This document shows, piece by piece, positions 32,353-41,206 of a stretch of 64,000 bases of DNA. Position 1 is the stretch's first letter; every line of letters starts with the position of its first letter. The translations under genes and the position numbers were made by a program. Origin of the DNA: JBCCGG01 sp039029395 (GTDB lineage: Bacteria > Pseudomonadota > Alphaproteobacteria > Kiloniellales > JAKSDN01). The notes below the pieces were generated by a model that worked only from the letters and a program-made list of their open reading frames with translations, had not been told where the DNA came from and ran no database searches. The stretch spans positions 1 through 64,000 of the forward strand of contig JBCCGG010000014.1 in NCBI GenBank assembly GCA_039029395.1. The letters run 5' to 3'.

Positions 32353-32571
32353 ATGAAGCTCGAAGAGATCCAGGCGCTCAAAGGCCGCCAGATTTGCATG
32401 TTGCCGAACGGTCTGGAGGCCTTCTACAGCGAACCGCCCGACGCCGAGGGCCTGTGCGGCTTCAAGGTGCCCGGCGAGACCGAGACCCATTGGGTGCATC
32501 ACGAAAACCTGGTGGACCTAGGCGCCGGGGCGATCTATGCGCGTAACGGCTCGATCGTCAAAACCACCTGA
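32353..32571 (+). CDS. Unknown small protein (72 aa)
   Basis: It starts 5 nt after a good GGAGA site, 14 bp behind the preceding gene, so the two are probably one transcript. The protein is soluble, acidic and beta-like (ICMLPNGLEAFYSEPPDAEG; HWVHHENLVDL; AIYARNGSIVK). No signal peptide, helix or known domain is seen. Confidence 0.65.
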   Translation: MKLEEIQALKGRQICMLPNGLEAFYSEPPDAEGLCGFKVPGETETHWVHHENLVDLGAGAIYARNGSIVKTT

Positions 32572-32969
32572 TCGGGGTCGCCGAGAGGGTGCCAGAAAAT
32601 CGTTATGAACTGTGGCCTATATCACATTAATGGCGACTAAGCCGTGCTAGAAAACACACGGCAATAAAGAGCGCCGCCAAGAGGGCCGTTATAGGAGCTG
32701 CGCAGCTAAATTTCTTGGGCCAGCCGTCGCACCGAAAATGGGCACGGCCAGGAGTGGTGGCGGACGCCAACTGTCCGCCGCCTATTCCTGTTTGCAACAG
32801 TCAATGCAAACAACGTCCGGTCGATTGATTTGCCGATTCGCCTGCCTATTTTTCATATTAACAGTCATCCCGCCTTTCAAATCCCCGATTCATCTTCTCT
32901 TCGGGAGTCTCGCCTATTCTATTCTGAGTAAGCGCCTTTTGCGCGCCATGATTGATCGGGACCGTCACC
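32572..32969. other. Intergenic region rich in dyads
   Basis: About 400 bp without a supported gene. It contains AGCTGCGCAGCT (32696-32707, perfect palindrome), a GGCGGAC/GTCCGCC hairpin (32759-32779) and the TGTTTGCA/TGCAAACA dyad (32789-32812). Composition is mixed with AT-rich patches. A frame at 32738 onward reads through these elements and is not accepted as coding. Confidence 0.5.
32789..32812. promoter_or_regulatory. Operator-like dyad TGTTTGCA-N8-TGCAAACA
   Basis: A perfect 8-bp inverted repeat with an 8-nt spacer, about 160 bp upstream of the small membrane protein at 32970. The total length of 24 bp fits a homodimeric helix-turn-helix repressor. Just before it lies a GC hairpin at 32759-32779. 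Confidence 0.45.
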
Positions 32970-33269
32970 ATGGAATTGGACTACCAAGATTACCGCTACA
33001 TCTTTTGCGTCGTTATTGGGATCGCCTGGGGCATTGTCTATCTGGTTTACAAGAGCCTGAGCGGCACCACACGCGGTTTCATGCTCAATGTGTCGGAGAA
33101 GAATGACGAGGGCGACGTCAAGATATTCAATTTTTGGAACCTCGGCCTCTTCTCCTTTCTCACCATGGTTGGCTTCCTCTGGGCGTCAAGCTACGAGACC
33201 TCCACGGTATCCGAGGTGATCCGCCGCTCCTGGGACTATCTGGTGGAGCAGAAAATTCTAATCGGCTAG
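32970..33269 (+). CDS. Small two-helix membrane protein (99 aa)
   Basis: Starting at ATG 32970 (MELDYQDYRYIF); a TTG six codons upstream is in frame. Two hydrophobic helices are visible: YIFCVVIGIAWGIVYLVYK near the N-terminus and LGLFSFLTMVGFLWASSY near residue 65. A charged loop (SEKNDEGDVK) separates them. No family is recognised. It precedes the two glyoxalase-fold genes by 38 bp on the same strand. Confidence 0.65.
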   Translation: MELDYQDYRYIFCVVIGIAWGIVYLVYKSLSGTTRGFMLNVSEKNDEGDVKIFNFWNLGLFSFLTMVGFLWASSYETSTVSEVIRRSWDYLVEQKILIG

Positions 33270-33307
33270 GTTGGCAGCTCAACGACCAACCAATCTCAGA
33301 GGCCAAC

Positions 33308-33685
33308 ATGACCACCGCCGGATGGCTCGGACCCTTGGGTGCGGCGCGCGTTTTCACCGTCTCCTTCGATGCAGCTCTCGGGTTTTATCGAGATCGTCTG
33401 GGTCTCGCCCTTGATGTCAGCCAGCCCGACGTAGCGATCTTCGATACCGGCGGTTGCCGCTTGATTCTGGAAGGCATCGACCCGGACAGCTCGGAGGACC
33501 GGAGCCTGGTCGGCCGCTTTGCCGGCCTCTCCTTCACGGTCGAGGACCTCGCAGCTAGCTACCGGACCCTGAGCCAGGCCGGCGTTGCCTTCCTGGGCCC
33601 GCCAGTGACACAAGACTGGGGCGGACAGCTGGCCCATTTCAAGGATCCAGACGGCAACATCCTCAGCCTGGTGCAATACCCATGA
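33308..33685 (+). CDS. VOC/glyoxalase-fold protein
   Basis: 125 residues from the ATG at 33308 behind AGAGG. The fold is recognisable from ARVFTVSFDAALGFYRDRLG at the start and FKDPDGNILSLVQ at the end, the usual opening and closing strands of vicinal-oxygen-chelate proteins. The metal-ligand glutamate at the end is not obvious (NILSLVQYP), so it may bind a ligand rather than catalyse. Its stop overlaps the next VOC gene as ATGA. Confidence 0.85.
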   Translation: MTTAGWLGPLGAARVFTVSFDAALGFYRDRLGLALDVSQPDVAIFDTGGCRLILEGIDPDSSEDRSLVGRFAGLSFTVEDLAASYRTLSQAGVAFLGPPVTQDWGGQLAHFKDPDGNILSLVQYP

Positions 33686-34080
33686 GCAAGCCCACCGGCC
33701 TGCGCGCCGCACCGGTTCTTCAAGTCAGCGACATCAAGCGCAGCGTGGCGTTCTACAAAGACGTACTCGGCTTTGAAGAGGGCGGCCTTTGGGGCGATCC
33801 GCCGGCCTTCTCCATCGTCGGGCGCGGCACGGTCACCATCATGCTCGACCAGTCGCGCGACCCCTCGCCCATGCCGGTCAACCAGTACTGGGCCGCCTAT
33901 GTCTACGTGGACGATGCGAACGCCCTACATCGGGAGTTCGTCGAGGCCGGTGCGGAGATCGTGCGCGGGCCTGAGGACATGTTCTACGGCTGCCGGGACT
34001 TCGACGTGCGTGACCCCGACGGTCACCTGATCGCCTTCGGCCAAGATTTGCAGCCCGGGCCGGAGGGCCCCGGGCTATAG
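33682..34080 (+). CDS. VOC/bleomycin-resistance-like protein
   Basis: 132 residues, overlapping the preceding VOC gene by 4 nt, so the two are probably co-expressed and could form a heterodimer. It shows VLQVSDIKRSVAFYKDVLGF and the closing FDVRDPDGHLIAFGQDL. Family members include dioxygenases, glyoxalases and drug-binding proteins; the substrate is unknown. A GC-rich 8-bp hairpin (AGCCCGGG/CCCGGGCT, 34052-34076) covers its last codons. Confidence 0.88.
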   Translation: MSKPTGLRAAPVLQVSDIKRSVAFYKDVLGFEEGGLWGDPPAFSIVGRGTVTIMLDQSRDPSPMPVNQYWAAYVYVDDANALHREFVEAGAEIVRGPEDMFYGCRDFDVRDPDGHLIAFGQDLQPGPEGPGL

Positions 34081-34158
34081 GGCCAACGCTGGATCAATGA
34101 CGGAGCCGGCGAATGGAGGCATGATAGCTTCATCGTCCGTTTGGCGGGGGAGGCAACC

Positions 34159-35127
34159 ATGTATCGCACCATTCTCGTGCCGAGCGACGGCTCGCCGCAC
34201 GCCAACGACGCGGCGCACGTCGGCGGGCTGCTGGCCGCGCGCTTCGATGCCCGCCTGATCCTCCAACATATCGCCTTGGGCAAGGATGCCGTGCCGAGGG
34301 CCCTGCGCGACCAGGCCGAGGCGGGCGAGCTCGGCGAGCTTCTGTTGGACGCCGCCGAGCGCACCGCCCGGACCGCCGGCGCCGAGCGCATCGAGGCGGT
34401 CACCGACCGCGGGGACCCCGGCAAACGGATCCTCGAGCGGGCCAACCGGGAGTCGGTGGATCTGATCGTCATGGGCCAGCGCGGCCACGGTCTGCTCCAG
34501 GGGCTGCCGGTCGGCAGCGTCACCCACAAGGTTGTACAGGCGGCACCCTGCCGCTGCGCAACCGTGCGTCACCCAAGCGCCGAGGGCGGGCGCAAGGTCG
34601 CCGACCTGGAGAGCCTTTTGGTGGCCAGCGACGGTTCGCCCCACGGCATCCGGGCGGTCGAGCTGGCCAGCGACCTGGCAGCCACCACCGGCGCGCGCCT
34701 TTCCCTGCTCCACGTGCTGCTCGCCGAGGCAACCCTCGAGGAGCTGCGCCACTTGGTCGATTTCGACCAGCTCACTCCGGCGACCCGCGAGACCCTTGAA
34801 TTCGACAACACGACCCACGACTCGGAGGAGATCGAGGCCGAGGCCTACCGCTCGGTGGTCGCCGGGTCAGCGGCCCTGGAGGAGATCGGCAAGCTGATCG
34901 TCGAGCGCGCCAAAGCGGTTGCCTGTGAGCGCGGCGCCAAGCAAGTCGCCTCGGTGATCCGGGACGGCGATCCCGCCGAACGCATCCTGCAGGGCGCGGA
35001 GGCGCAAAAAAGCGGCGCCATCGTGCTCGGCAGCCGCGGCCTCGGCATGCTGAAAAGCCTGGTGCTCGGCAGTGTCTCCAAAAAGGTCGACCGCCTGGCC
35101 CACTGCACGACCATCGCGGTGACCTAA
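34159..35127 (+). CDS. Tandem universal stress protein
   Basis: 322 residues from the ATG at 34159, 6 nt after GGGGGAGG. Two UspA domains lie in tandem (~1-140 and ~155-320). Each has the ATP-binding signature: GQRGHGLLQGLPVGSVTHKV in the first and GSRGLGMLKSLVLGSVSKKV in the second. Each opens with the standard strand (ILVPSDGSPHANDA; LLVASDGSPHGIRA). The regulation and partner are not visible. Confidence 0.95.
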   Translation: MYRTILVPSDGSPHANDAAHVGGLLAARFDARLILQHIALGKDAVPRALRDQAEAGELGELLLDAAERTARTAGAERIEAVTDRGDPGKRILERANRESVDLIVMGQRGHGLLQGLPVGSVTHKVVQAAPCRCATVRHPSAEGGRKVADLESLLVASDGSPHGIRAVELASDLAATTGARLSLLHVLLAEATLEELRHLVDFDQLTPATRETLEFDNTTHDSEEIEAEAYRSVVAGSAALEEIGKLIVERAKAVACERGAKQVASVIRDGDPAERILQGAEAQKSGAIVLGSRGLGMLKSLVLGSVSKKVDRLAHCTTIAVT

Positions 35128-35191
35128 GAGCGTCTTTCTGTTGGAGCCGGCACCGGCCCGCGCGCCGAACTCACCGAGCCATAGGTGAGAT

Positions 35192-35965
35192 CTAAACCGC
35201 GCAATAGCCCCCATCGACCGGCAGGGTGATGCCGGTCACGAAAGAGGCCGCGTCGGAAGCCAGGAAGACCGCCGGACCGATGAACTCTTCGGGATCGCCG
35301 CGCCGGCCAAGCGGCGTGCGGCGCTTCAGCTCCGCTTCCTGGACCGGATCGCTGTGGCGCCCGGCACCGCCGCGCATGTGGTGGCTGGTGTAGCCCGGGT
35401 TGATGGCGTTGACCCGAATTCCGTGAGGCCCCCACTCCATGGCCATCTGGCGCACCATCTGGTCGACCCCGCCTTTCGAAGCGCCGTAGGCCAGCAAACC
35501 CCGAAAGGCGACCAGGCTGCCGGTCGAGGAGGTGACGATGATCGAGCCGCCCCGGCCACCCGCGATCATGTGCTTTGCCGCCGCCTGGCAGCAGTAGAAG
35601 GCGCCGGTCAGATTGACCGCGAGCGTGGTCGACCAGACCTCGTCATCGGTCTCCTCGGCAAGCTGCCCGTAGCCGACACCGTGATTGGCCAGAACGATGT
35701 CGAGCCGGCCGAAACGCTCGGCGGCGAAACTGACCAGCGCTTCGTTGTCGGCCCGCTTCGTCGCGTCGAAGGCCAAGCTCTCGGCCTCGGCGCCATTGGC
35801 ACGCAGCTCCTCGGCCACCGACGAGACTTCGGCCGCGCTCCGGGCGGCGACCACCATTTTGGCGCCGGCCGCCGCCAAGCCACCGGCCATGGCCCGGCCC
35901 AGGCCCCGTCCGCCGCCGGTGACCACCGCCACCTTGCCGGAAAGATCGAAGTGAGATCCGCGCAT
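35192..35965 (-). CDS. Short-chain dehydrogenase/reductase
   Basis: 257 residues from the ATG at 35965; a GTG 3 codons earlier is also possible behind AGGAG. It has the classical SDR layout: nucleotide-binding TGGGRGLG (~16-23), NHG (~94-96), catalytic Ser147, Tyr160 and Lys164 (YGASK), and the C-terminal ITLPVDGGYCAV. It is an NAD(P)-dependent oxidoreductase of unknown substrate, transcribed alone and divergently from the MscS-type channel gene. Confidence 0.93.
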   Translation of the reverse strand: MRGSHFDLSGKVAVVTGGGRGLGRAMAGGLAAAGAKMVVAARSAAEVSSVAEELRANGAEAESLAFDATKRADNEALVSFAAERFGRLDIVLANHGVGYGQLAEETDDEVWSTTLAVNLTGAFYCCQAAAKHMIAGGRGGSIIVTSSTGSLVAFRGLLAYGASKGGVDQMVRQMAMEWGPHGIRVNAINPGYTSHHMRGGAGRHSDPVQEAELKRRTPLGRRGDPEEFIGPAVFLASDAASFVTGITLPVDGGYCAV

Positions 35966-36159
35966 GGCATTCACCGCTCCTGTTGGTCCCGCGCGGAGTG
36001 TGGGCGCCGCACGCCGATTGGTCCAGACCCAGGCACTGGCGAATTATTGATGCGGCTGCCAGTTGATGATCTTTATGACGCGCGAGAAGGTTCTTTCTGG
36101 AGCTTCCCGCCGCGCGCTAAACTAGGTGCGCTTCGGGGCGAGGGGGAGGAGAAGCCGAC

Positions 36160-38400
36160 ATGTCCGAATTGGGGTTCCGTCAGGCGTGCGCCTGGCTCGG
36201 CGGCGCGCTCATGGTTTTGAGCACGCTGGTGGCCCAGCCCACACTCGCGGCCGAGGAGGCGGCGGGCGACAAGGCGGTGATCGTGGTCATCCCCGAGGGC
36301 CTCGATCCGGCCGAGCGCCAGCAAATCATCGACGAGGTGCTCAAGGGCGAATCCGCCACCGGCGGCGACGCGGCGCAGTCCGAGACTGATACGATCAAGA
36401 AGTTCACGGAGGACCTGCACCGGGTCTCCGAGGCGGTCGAGGCAGACATAACGCACCTTGACCGGGTGCCCGGTCTGTTTGCGACCATTCTGGCGCGCCT
36501 TACCGAGACGGGGGAGCCCAGCGACGGCCTGACCACAGCTGTGATCGGCTTCTTGATCATCTTCGGCGGCGGCTTTCTGGGCGAGTGCCTGCTGCGTTTC
36601 ATGTTTTGGAGGGCGCCGAAGGCGACCGTGGAGGCAGTCGGCGAGAGCTTCACCGCCCGCATGGCTTCGTCTTGCGGCTGGCTGATCCGCGAGATCGTCT
36701 GCCTGGCGGTCTTCCTGGGCTTGAGCGCGGCGATCTTCTATCTCTTCTTCGACACAACCGAGCCCCAGCGCCAGGCCGCGGCGACCTATTGGCGCGCCTT
36801 CATGACGATCCGCGTGATCATGATTCTGACCCGCTTCGCGGTCTCGCCCTTCAAAGGCGCCCAGCGCCTCATTCCCCTGTCGGACGGCGATGCCAAGGCG
36901 GTCTATTGGCGTCTTCTGATTTTGGTGACCTTTATCGCGCTCGCATTCTACACCCAGCACCTGGCAACCGACTTCGCGGTCGGACCGCGGGCGGTGCGCG
37001 CCTACGGCATTAGCGCGGGCGTCCTGACCGTGCTGCTAGAGGTGCTCTTCGTCTGGCAGCTGCGCCGGCCGATCGGCCAACTGATCATCGCTGACATTCC
37101 GGCCCAGACCACGCCGAGCCCGATTAGGCGTACGATCGCGGCTCAGTGGCATGTCTATGCCTCGGTCTACTTCGTCGCGGTGTTCCTGATCGCGCTGTTT
37201 CGGGCGATCATCGACGGCGAAGTAGTGGCGCCTCAGGCGCTTGCGACCATGGGACTGGTCATCGTGCTGCCGCTCGCGATCCGGGCGATCCAGCTGCTTC
37301 TCGCCGAGCGCTTCCAGAGCGTCAGGGCGCGCGGCGGTGCGGCCTCCTCGATCCGCGCAAACGTCGGCCAGGCACTGCTCAAGATCGTGCCGATCGCCAT
37401 GGTGCTGGGCGCCCTGGTTCTGATTGGCGCCCTGTGGGGCGTCGACCTCTTTAACCTGACCCGCACCACCGCCGGCGCGGCCTTGCTGGACGCGGCGATC
37501 GATATCTGTGCGATCCTACTGATCGCCTATTTCCTGTGGGAGCTGGTCAAGGTGACGATCGACCAGCGCCTCAAGGCCGAGGAGCCGGATCTGCCCGAAG
37601 GCGAAAGCGAGGGCGAAGGCGGCAGCGCCGGGGCCTCGCGCCTCTCTACCCTGCTGCCGCTGATCCGCACGACCTTCTTGATCACCTTGGTGGTGATCGT
37701 TTTCTTCGTCATCCTCTCGGAGCTCGGCTTCAACATCGGCCCGCTGATCGCCGGCGCCGGGGTGATCGGCCTGGCGGTTGGCTTCGGCGCCCAGACCCTG
37801 GTGACCGACGTGATCTCGGGCCTCTTCTTCCTGGTCGACGACGCCTTCCGGCGCGGCGAGTACATCGATGTCGGCCAGGCCAAGGGCACGGTTGAGAAGA
37901 TCTCGATCCGCTCGCTCCAGCTGCGTCACCAGAACGGGCCGGTGCACACCGTGCCGTTCTCCAAGATCGACACGCTCACCAACTACAGCCGGGACTGGGC
38001 GATCATCAAGTTCGAAGTGCGGGTGCCCTTCGAAACCGACATCAACAAGGTGCGCAAGATCGTCAAGAACATCGGCATCGAGATGACCGAGGATCCCGAG
38101 CTTGGGCCCATGATGCTGGCGCCGCTGAAGTCCCAGGGCGTCAACCGGATGGACGATTCGGCGCTGATTATCCGCTGCAAGTTCACCGCCGTGCCGGGCA
38201 AGCAGTTCCTGGTGCGCCGAGAGGCCTTTACCCGGATCCAGGCCGCCTTCGCCGAGCAGGGCGTCAAGTTCGCCCCGCGCCGGGTCGTGGTCGACGCCCA
38301 CACACCGGACGCCGCCGCCAAGGCCGCCGCGGCCGTCGCCGAGCAGGAAGAGGCGGCAGCGGGCGCGGGTGCGAAGCCGGCGGCGGGACCGGACGGGTGA
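36160..38400 (+). CDS. Large MscS-family mechanosensitive channel
   Basis: 746 residues starting 7 nt after GGAGGAGAAG. A cleavable signal sequence (~1-28, ending in TLAAEEA) precedes a periplasmic coiled segment and roughly ten membrane helices. The MscS core lies at ~525-700: the pore helix region PLIAGAGVIGLAVGFGAQTL, then DVISGLFFLVDDAFRRGEYI, VHTVPFSKIDTLTNYSRDW, and a beta/alpha cytoplasmic domain. The long N-terminal extension resembles the MscK/YbiO/YnaI type. The C-terminal 40 residues are Ala/Glu/Gly-rich. It would release osmolytes during hypo-osmotic shock. Confidence 0.94.
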   Translation: MSELGFRQACAWLGGALMVLSTLVAQPTLAAEEAAGDKAVIVVIPEGLDPAERQQIIDEVLKGESATGGDAAQSETDTIKKFTEDLHRVSEAVEADITHLDRVPGLFATILARLTETGEPSDGLTTAVIGFLIIFGGGFLGECLLRFMFWRAPKATVEAVGESFTARMASSCGWLIREIVCLAVFLGLSAAIFYLFFDTTEPQRQAAATYWRAFMTIRVIMILTRFAVSPFKGAQRLIPLSDGDAKAVYWRLLILVTFIALAFYTQHLATDFAVGPRAVRAYGISAGVLTVLLEVLFVWQLRRPIGQLIIADIPAQTTPSPIRRTIAAQWHVYASVYFVAVFLIALFRAIIDGEVVAPQALATMGLVIVLPLAIRAIQLLLAERFQSVRARGGAASSIRANVGQALLKIVPIAMVLGALVLIGALWGVDLFNLTRTTAGAALLDAAIDICAILLIAYFLWELVKVTIDQRLKAEEPDLPEGESEGEGGSAGASRLSTLLPLIRTTFLITLVVIVFFVILSELGFNIGPLIAGAGVIGLAVGFGAQTLVTDVISGLFFLVDDAFRRGEYIDVGQAKGTVEKISIRSLQLRHQNGPVHTVPFSKIDTLTNYSRDWAIIKFEVRVPFETDINKVRKIVKNIGIEMTEDPELGPMMLAPLKSQGVNRMDDSALIIRCKFTAVPGKQFLVRREAFTRIQAAFAEQGVKFAPRRVVVDAHTPDAAAKAAAAVAEQEEAAAGAGAKPAAGPDG

Positions 38401-38404
38401 GGCT

Positions 38405-39139
38405 TTAGGCCGTCTCGCGACGGGCTTTGAGGCGCTTGTAGACCACCGGCAGCAGAGAGAGTAGGGAGAGCCCCACCAGGGCCACGATGATCTCGGGCGT
38501 CAGCACGCCGGCCAGAGTGAAGGATTCGTTGGCATCGAACACGCTACCCAGGCCGGCACCGACCGAGGCGAAGACGAAGCTGCCCGGAATAATGCCAATG
38601 AGGGTCCCGAGCACGTAGGGGCGCAAGCCCATGCCCAGGAACGCCGGCACCAGGTTGACCACGAAAAAGGGGAACAGCGGGATCAAGCGCAGCACCAAAA
38701 GGTAGCTGAGCGCGTTGTCCTGGAAGCCCGCCTCCATCTTGCGCAGGAAGGGACCGGCCCGGCGCTTGAGGCTGTCGCCGAGCACCGTGCGCGCCGCCAG
38801 GAAAACGCCGGTGGCGCCGATGGTCGCGCCGATCACCACCCAAAGGGTGCCGAAAAGCGCGCCGAAGAGGAATCCGCCGGCCACGGTCAAGACCGCGCCG
38901 CCGGGCAGCGACAGGGCGGTCGAGAGGCCGTAGATCGCGAGAAAGGCGAGCACGGCAAGCACGCTGTTCTCGGCGACGAAGCCGCCCAGAAGCTCCCGGT
39001 GCTCGCGCAGGGCCTCGAAGGTGACGTAATCGTCGAGCCCGAGCAGGAAGAAGGCAGCGATCCCGCTGGCCAGCACGGCGAGCGGCAGCAGCCGGCGCAG
39101 GATCCCCGCCTTTGGAGGCTCTTGAGTCAGGTCGGTCAT
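38405..39139 (-). CDS. TVP38/TMEM64 (DedA-like) membrane protein
   Basis: 244 residues with about six membrane helices. The SNARE-associated/VTT domain is marked by LPGGAVLTVAGGFLFGALFG and by the RLIPLFPFFVVNLVPAFLGM re-entrant region. These proteins are proposed lipid scramblases or transporters. It lies 14 bp downstream of the MerA/Lpd-like flavoprotein on the same strand, a pairing seen in several bacterial lineages, and converges on the MscS-type gene. Confidence 0.93.
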   Translation of the reverse strand: MTDLTQEPPKAGILRRLLPLAVLASGIAAFFLLGLDDYVTFEALREHRELLGGFVAENSVLAVLAFLAIYGLSTALSLPGGAVLTVAGGFLFGALFGTLWVVIGATIGATGVFLAARTVLGDSLKRRAGPFLRKMEAGFQDNALSYLLVLRLIPLFPFFVVNLVPAFLGMGLRPYVLGTLIGIIPGSFVFASVGAGLGSVFDANESFTLAGVLTPEIIVALVGLSLLSLLPVVYKRLKARRETA

Positions 39140-39153
39140 TTCTATGATCCCAT

Positions 39154-40581
39154 TTACGGCAGGCGCTGCAGCAGGCCGACGATCTTGCGCGTGCGGTCGC
39201 TGAACAGGGACGGCGTGTAGTAGCTGCCGGCCGCCCGCTTGTTGACCTCGCCCAGAGTCGGATAGGGCGCGATCGCGCTCGCCATGGCGCCGATCTTGAG
39301 CTTGCGGTCGATCGCCAGGATCCAGGGCTGGATCAGCTCGCCGGCATGGGGCCCGGCGATCGAGGCGCCCAGAATCCGGCCTTTGGCATCGAGCACCACC
39401 TTGACTAAGCCCTCGGTCTCGCGCTCGGCCTGGGCCCGGTCGTTCTCCTCGAACGACCAGCGCACAACCTTGACTTGATCGCCGAAGCGCTCGCGCGCCT
39501 GGGCTTCGGTCTGCCCCACGTGGGCGATCTCCGGATCAGTATAGGTAACCCAGGGTACGGCGTTGTAATTGACCTTGGCTGGCAGGGCGAAAAGCGCGTT
39601 CCTGATGACGATTCCGGCGTGGTAGCCGGCCATGTGGGTGAACTGATAGCCGCCCGCCACGTCGCCGATTGCAAAGACCTTCTTGTTCGAGGTGCGCAGG
39701 CGGTCGTCAACCACGATGCCCTTGGGCGAAAACTCGATGCCGGCGGCCTCCAGGCCGAGACCCTCCACATTGGCTTTGCGACCGGCGGCGACCAGAAGAT
39801 GGGAGCCCGCGATCTCGCGCTGGGCGCCATCTTCCGTGATCGTCACCACGATGCCGTTGCCACGCTGGGCGACCTGGTCGATCGCGATGCCCTCGGCCAT
39901 CTCGACGCCATCGTCGGCCAGGCGCTTGCGGGCGATCTCTGTGACCTCGGGGTCGTCCTTGCCAAGGATCTTGAAGGCCTCGAGCAAGGTCACCCGAGCG
40001 CCCAGGCGCCGGTGTGCCTGGGCCAGCTCGGCGCCGATCGGGCCGCCGCCAATGACGATCAAGTGCTCCGGCCGTTCAGTCAGGTCGAACACGTTCTCGT
40101 TGGTCAGGTGCGGCACCTGGTCGAGGCCTGGGATCGGCGGCAGGGCAGCCGAGGAGCCGGTCGCCACCACGAATCGACGGGCGCGAATTCGCCGGCCATC
40201 GACCTCGACCTCGCGGGGCGAGACGAAGCGTGCCGCCCCTTGGATCACGTTGACGCCCAGGCCGTTGAAGCGCTCGACAGAATCGTGGGGCGCGATGGTC
40301 GCGATGACGCCCTTGACGTGGTCGTGGACGCGGGCGAAGTCGACCTCTGGCTCGTGGCCGTTGACGCCGAACTTGCCGCTCGTGCGCACCACATTGGCGG
40401 CGTGGGCCGCGGCGATCAGGGCCTTGGACGGCACGCAACCGGCGTTGAGGCAGTCGCCGCCCATCTTGCCTTTTTCGATCAAGACGGTGCGCGCGCCCAT
40501 CTGGGCCGCGCCGGCGGCCACAGATAGGCCGCCCGATCCGCCGCCGATCACGCAAATATCGGCTTTGATAAGCTCAGTCAT
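39154..40581 (-). CDS. MerA/Lpd-like pyridine nucleotide-disulfide oxidoreductase
   Basis: 475 residues. The N-terminal FAD motif (ICVIGGGSGGLSVAAGAAQMG), the redox-active disulfide in GGDCLNAGCVPSKAL, the NAD(P) motif (VIGGGPIGAELAQAHRRLGA) and the second FAD motif (VFAIGDVAGGYQFTHMA) are all present. The C-terminal position that is His-Pro-Thr in lipoamide dehydrogenase reads APYPTLGE here, so the catalytic His-Glu dyad of Lpd is missing. No N-terminal metal-binding domain of MerA is present. It is therefore a MerA/RclA-like flavoprotein of unknown substrate, coupled to the TVP38 gene. Confidence 0.88.
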   Translation of the reverse strand: MTELIKADICVIGGGSGGLSVAAGAAQMGARTVLIEKGKMGGDCLNAGCVPSKALIAAAHAANVVRTSGKFGVNGHEPEVDFARVHDHVKGVIATIAPHDSVERFNGLGVNVIQGAARFVSPREVEVDGRRIRARRFVVATGSSAALPPIPGLDQVPHLTNENVFDLTERPEHLIVIGGGPIGAELAQAHRRLGARVTLLEAFKILGKDDPEVTEIARKRLADDGVEMAEGIAIDQVAQRGNGIVVTITEDGAQREIAGSHLLVAAGRKANVEGLGLEAAGIEFSPKGIVVDDRLRTSNKKVFAIGDVAGGYQFTHMAGYHAGIVIRNALFALPAKVNYNAVPWVTYTDPEIAHVGQTEAQARERFGDQVKVVRWSFEENDRAQAERETEGLVKVVLDAKGRILGASIAGPHAGELIQPWILAIDRKLKIGAMASAIAPYPTLGEVNKRAAGSYYTPSLFSDRTRKIVGLLQRLP

Positions 40582-40602
40582 GGTTCAAGCTCTCCACGCG
40601 GC

Positions 40603-41073
40603 TCAACTTTTGACGACGATCTTGTAGTCGGGCGTCGGATTGAGCGGGCAAGAGTAGAGGTACTCGCCTTCCTTGAGCTCGATCACGTAGTCCTTGGTGG
40701 CGCCTTCGGTGAGCCCGCCGCCGGACACGCTGGGCAGGGTGGCGCGGCCAACCAGGCCCTCGCCGCGCAGCCAGAAGCCGAGCGCATAGGGCACGTCCCG
40801 GTTGCTCACACGAAAGACGTACTTACCGGGCTTGAGCTCCAGGGTCTTGGCCGAAGCAAGACGCTCGTCGCCGGTGTCATCGTTGATCGCGGCGCAGTCC
40901 GCCTTCTTGGCGGTCTTGTAGCCGTGGTCGACGCCATTTTCCGACTCGATGAATTGGCAGGCGGTCTGGGTCAGCTCGATCACGGTCGGCTGGGCGGCCT
41001 GGCCGCTGGCCATCAGGGCCAGACTCAGACCGGTGGCGGCGGCAAATCCAGTGAGGCTACGCTTGAAGTTCAT
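40603..41073 (-). CDS. Secreted cupredoxin-like protein
   Basis: 156 residues with a Sec signal peptide (TGFAAATGLSLALMASGQAA). The C-terminal half (LELKPGKYVFRVSNRDVPYA; KDYVIELKEGEYLYSCPLNP) has the strand pattern and Cys-loop position of a cupredoxin. The expected copper ligands after the Cys (a His and a Met) are absent: the loop reads SCPLNPTPDY. It may bind copper differently or not at all. It ends 21 bp upstream of the flavoprotein gene start and may share its transcript. Confidence 0.75.
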   Translation of the reverse strand: MNFKRSLTGFAAATGLSLALMASGQAAQPTVIELTQTACQFIESENGVDHGYKTAKKADCAAINDDTGDERLASAKTLELKPGKYVFRVSNRDVPYALGFWLRGEGLVGRATLPSVSGGGLTEGATKDYVIELKEGEYLYSCPLNPTPDYKIVVKS

Positions 41074-41206
41074 TGGAATTCTCCTCTCGAGTGTTCGTCG
41101 GTGCGGGTCTGCCCGACTAGAGGAGAATTTGGGTGCGCCCCGCCCAGGAAACCCATCAAACGCGGGTCACAAATCCGTCAAGGCCCGTGAGCGGCCCGTT
41201 GGCGGC

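Noticed and set aside
32738..33106. 122-codon frame before the two-helix membrane protein
   Set aside because: It reads through palindromic promoter elements and is out of frame with the membrane protein that has the better coding features.
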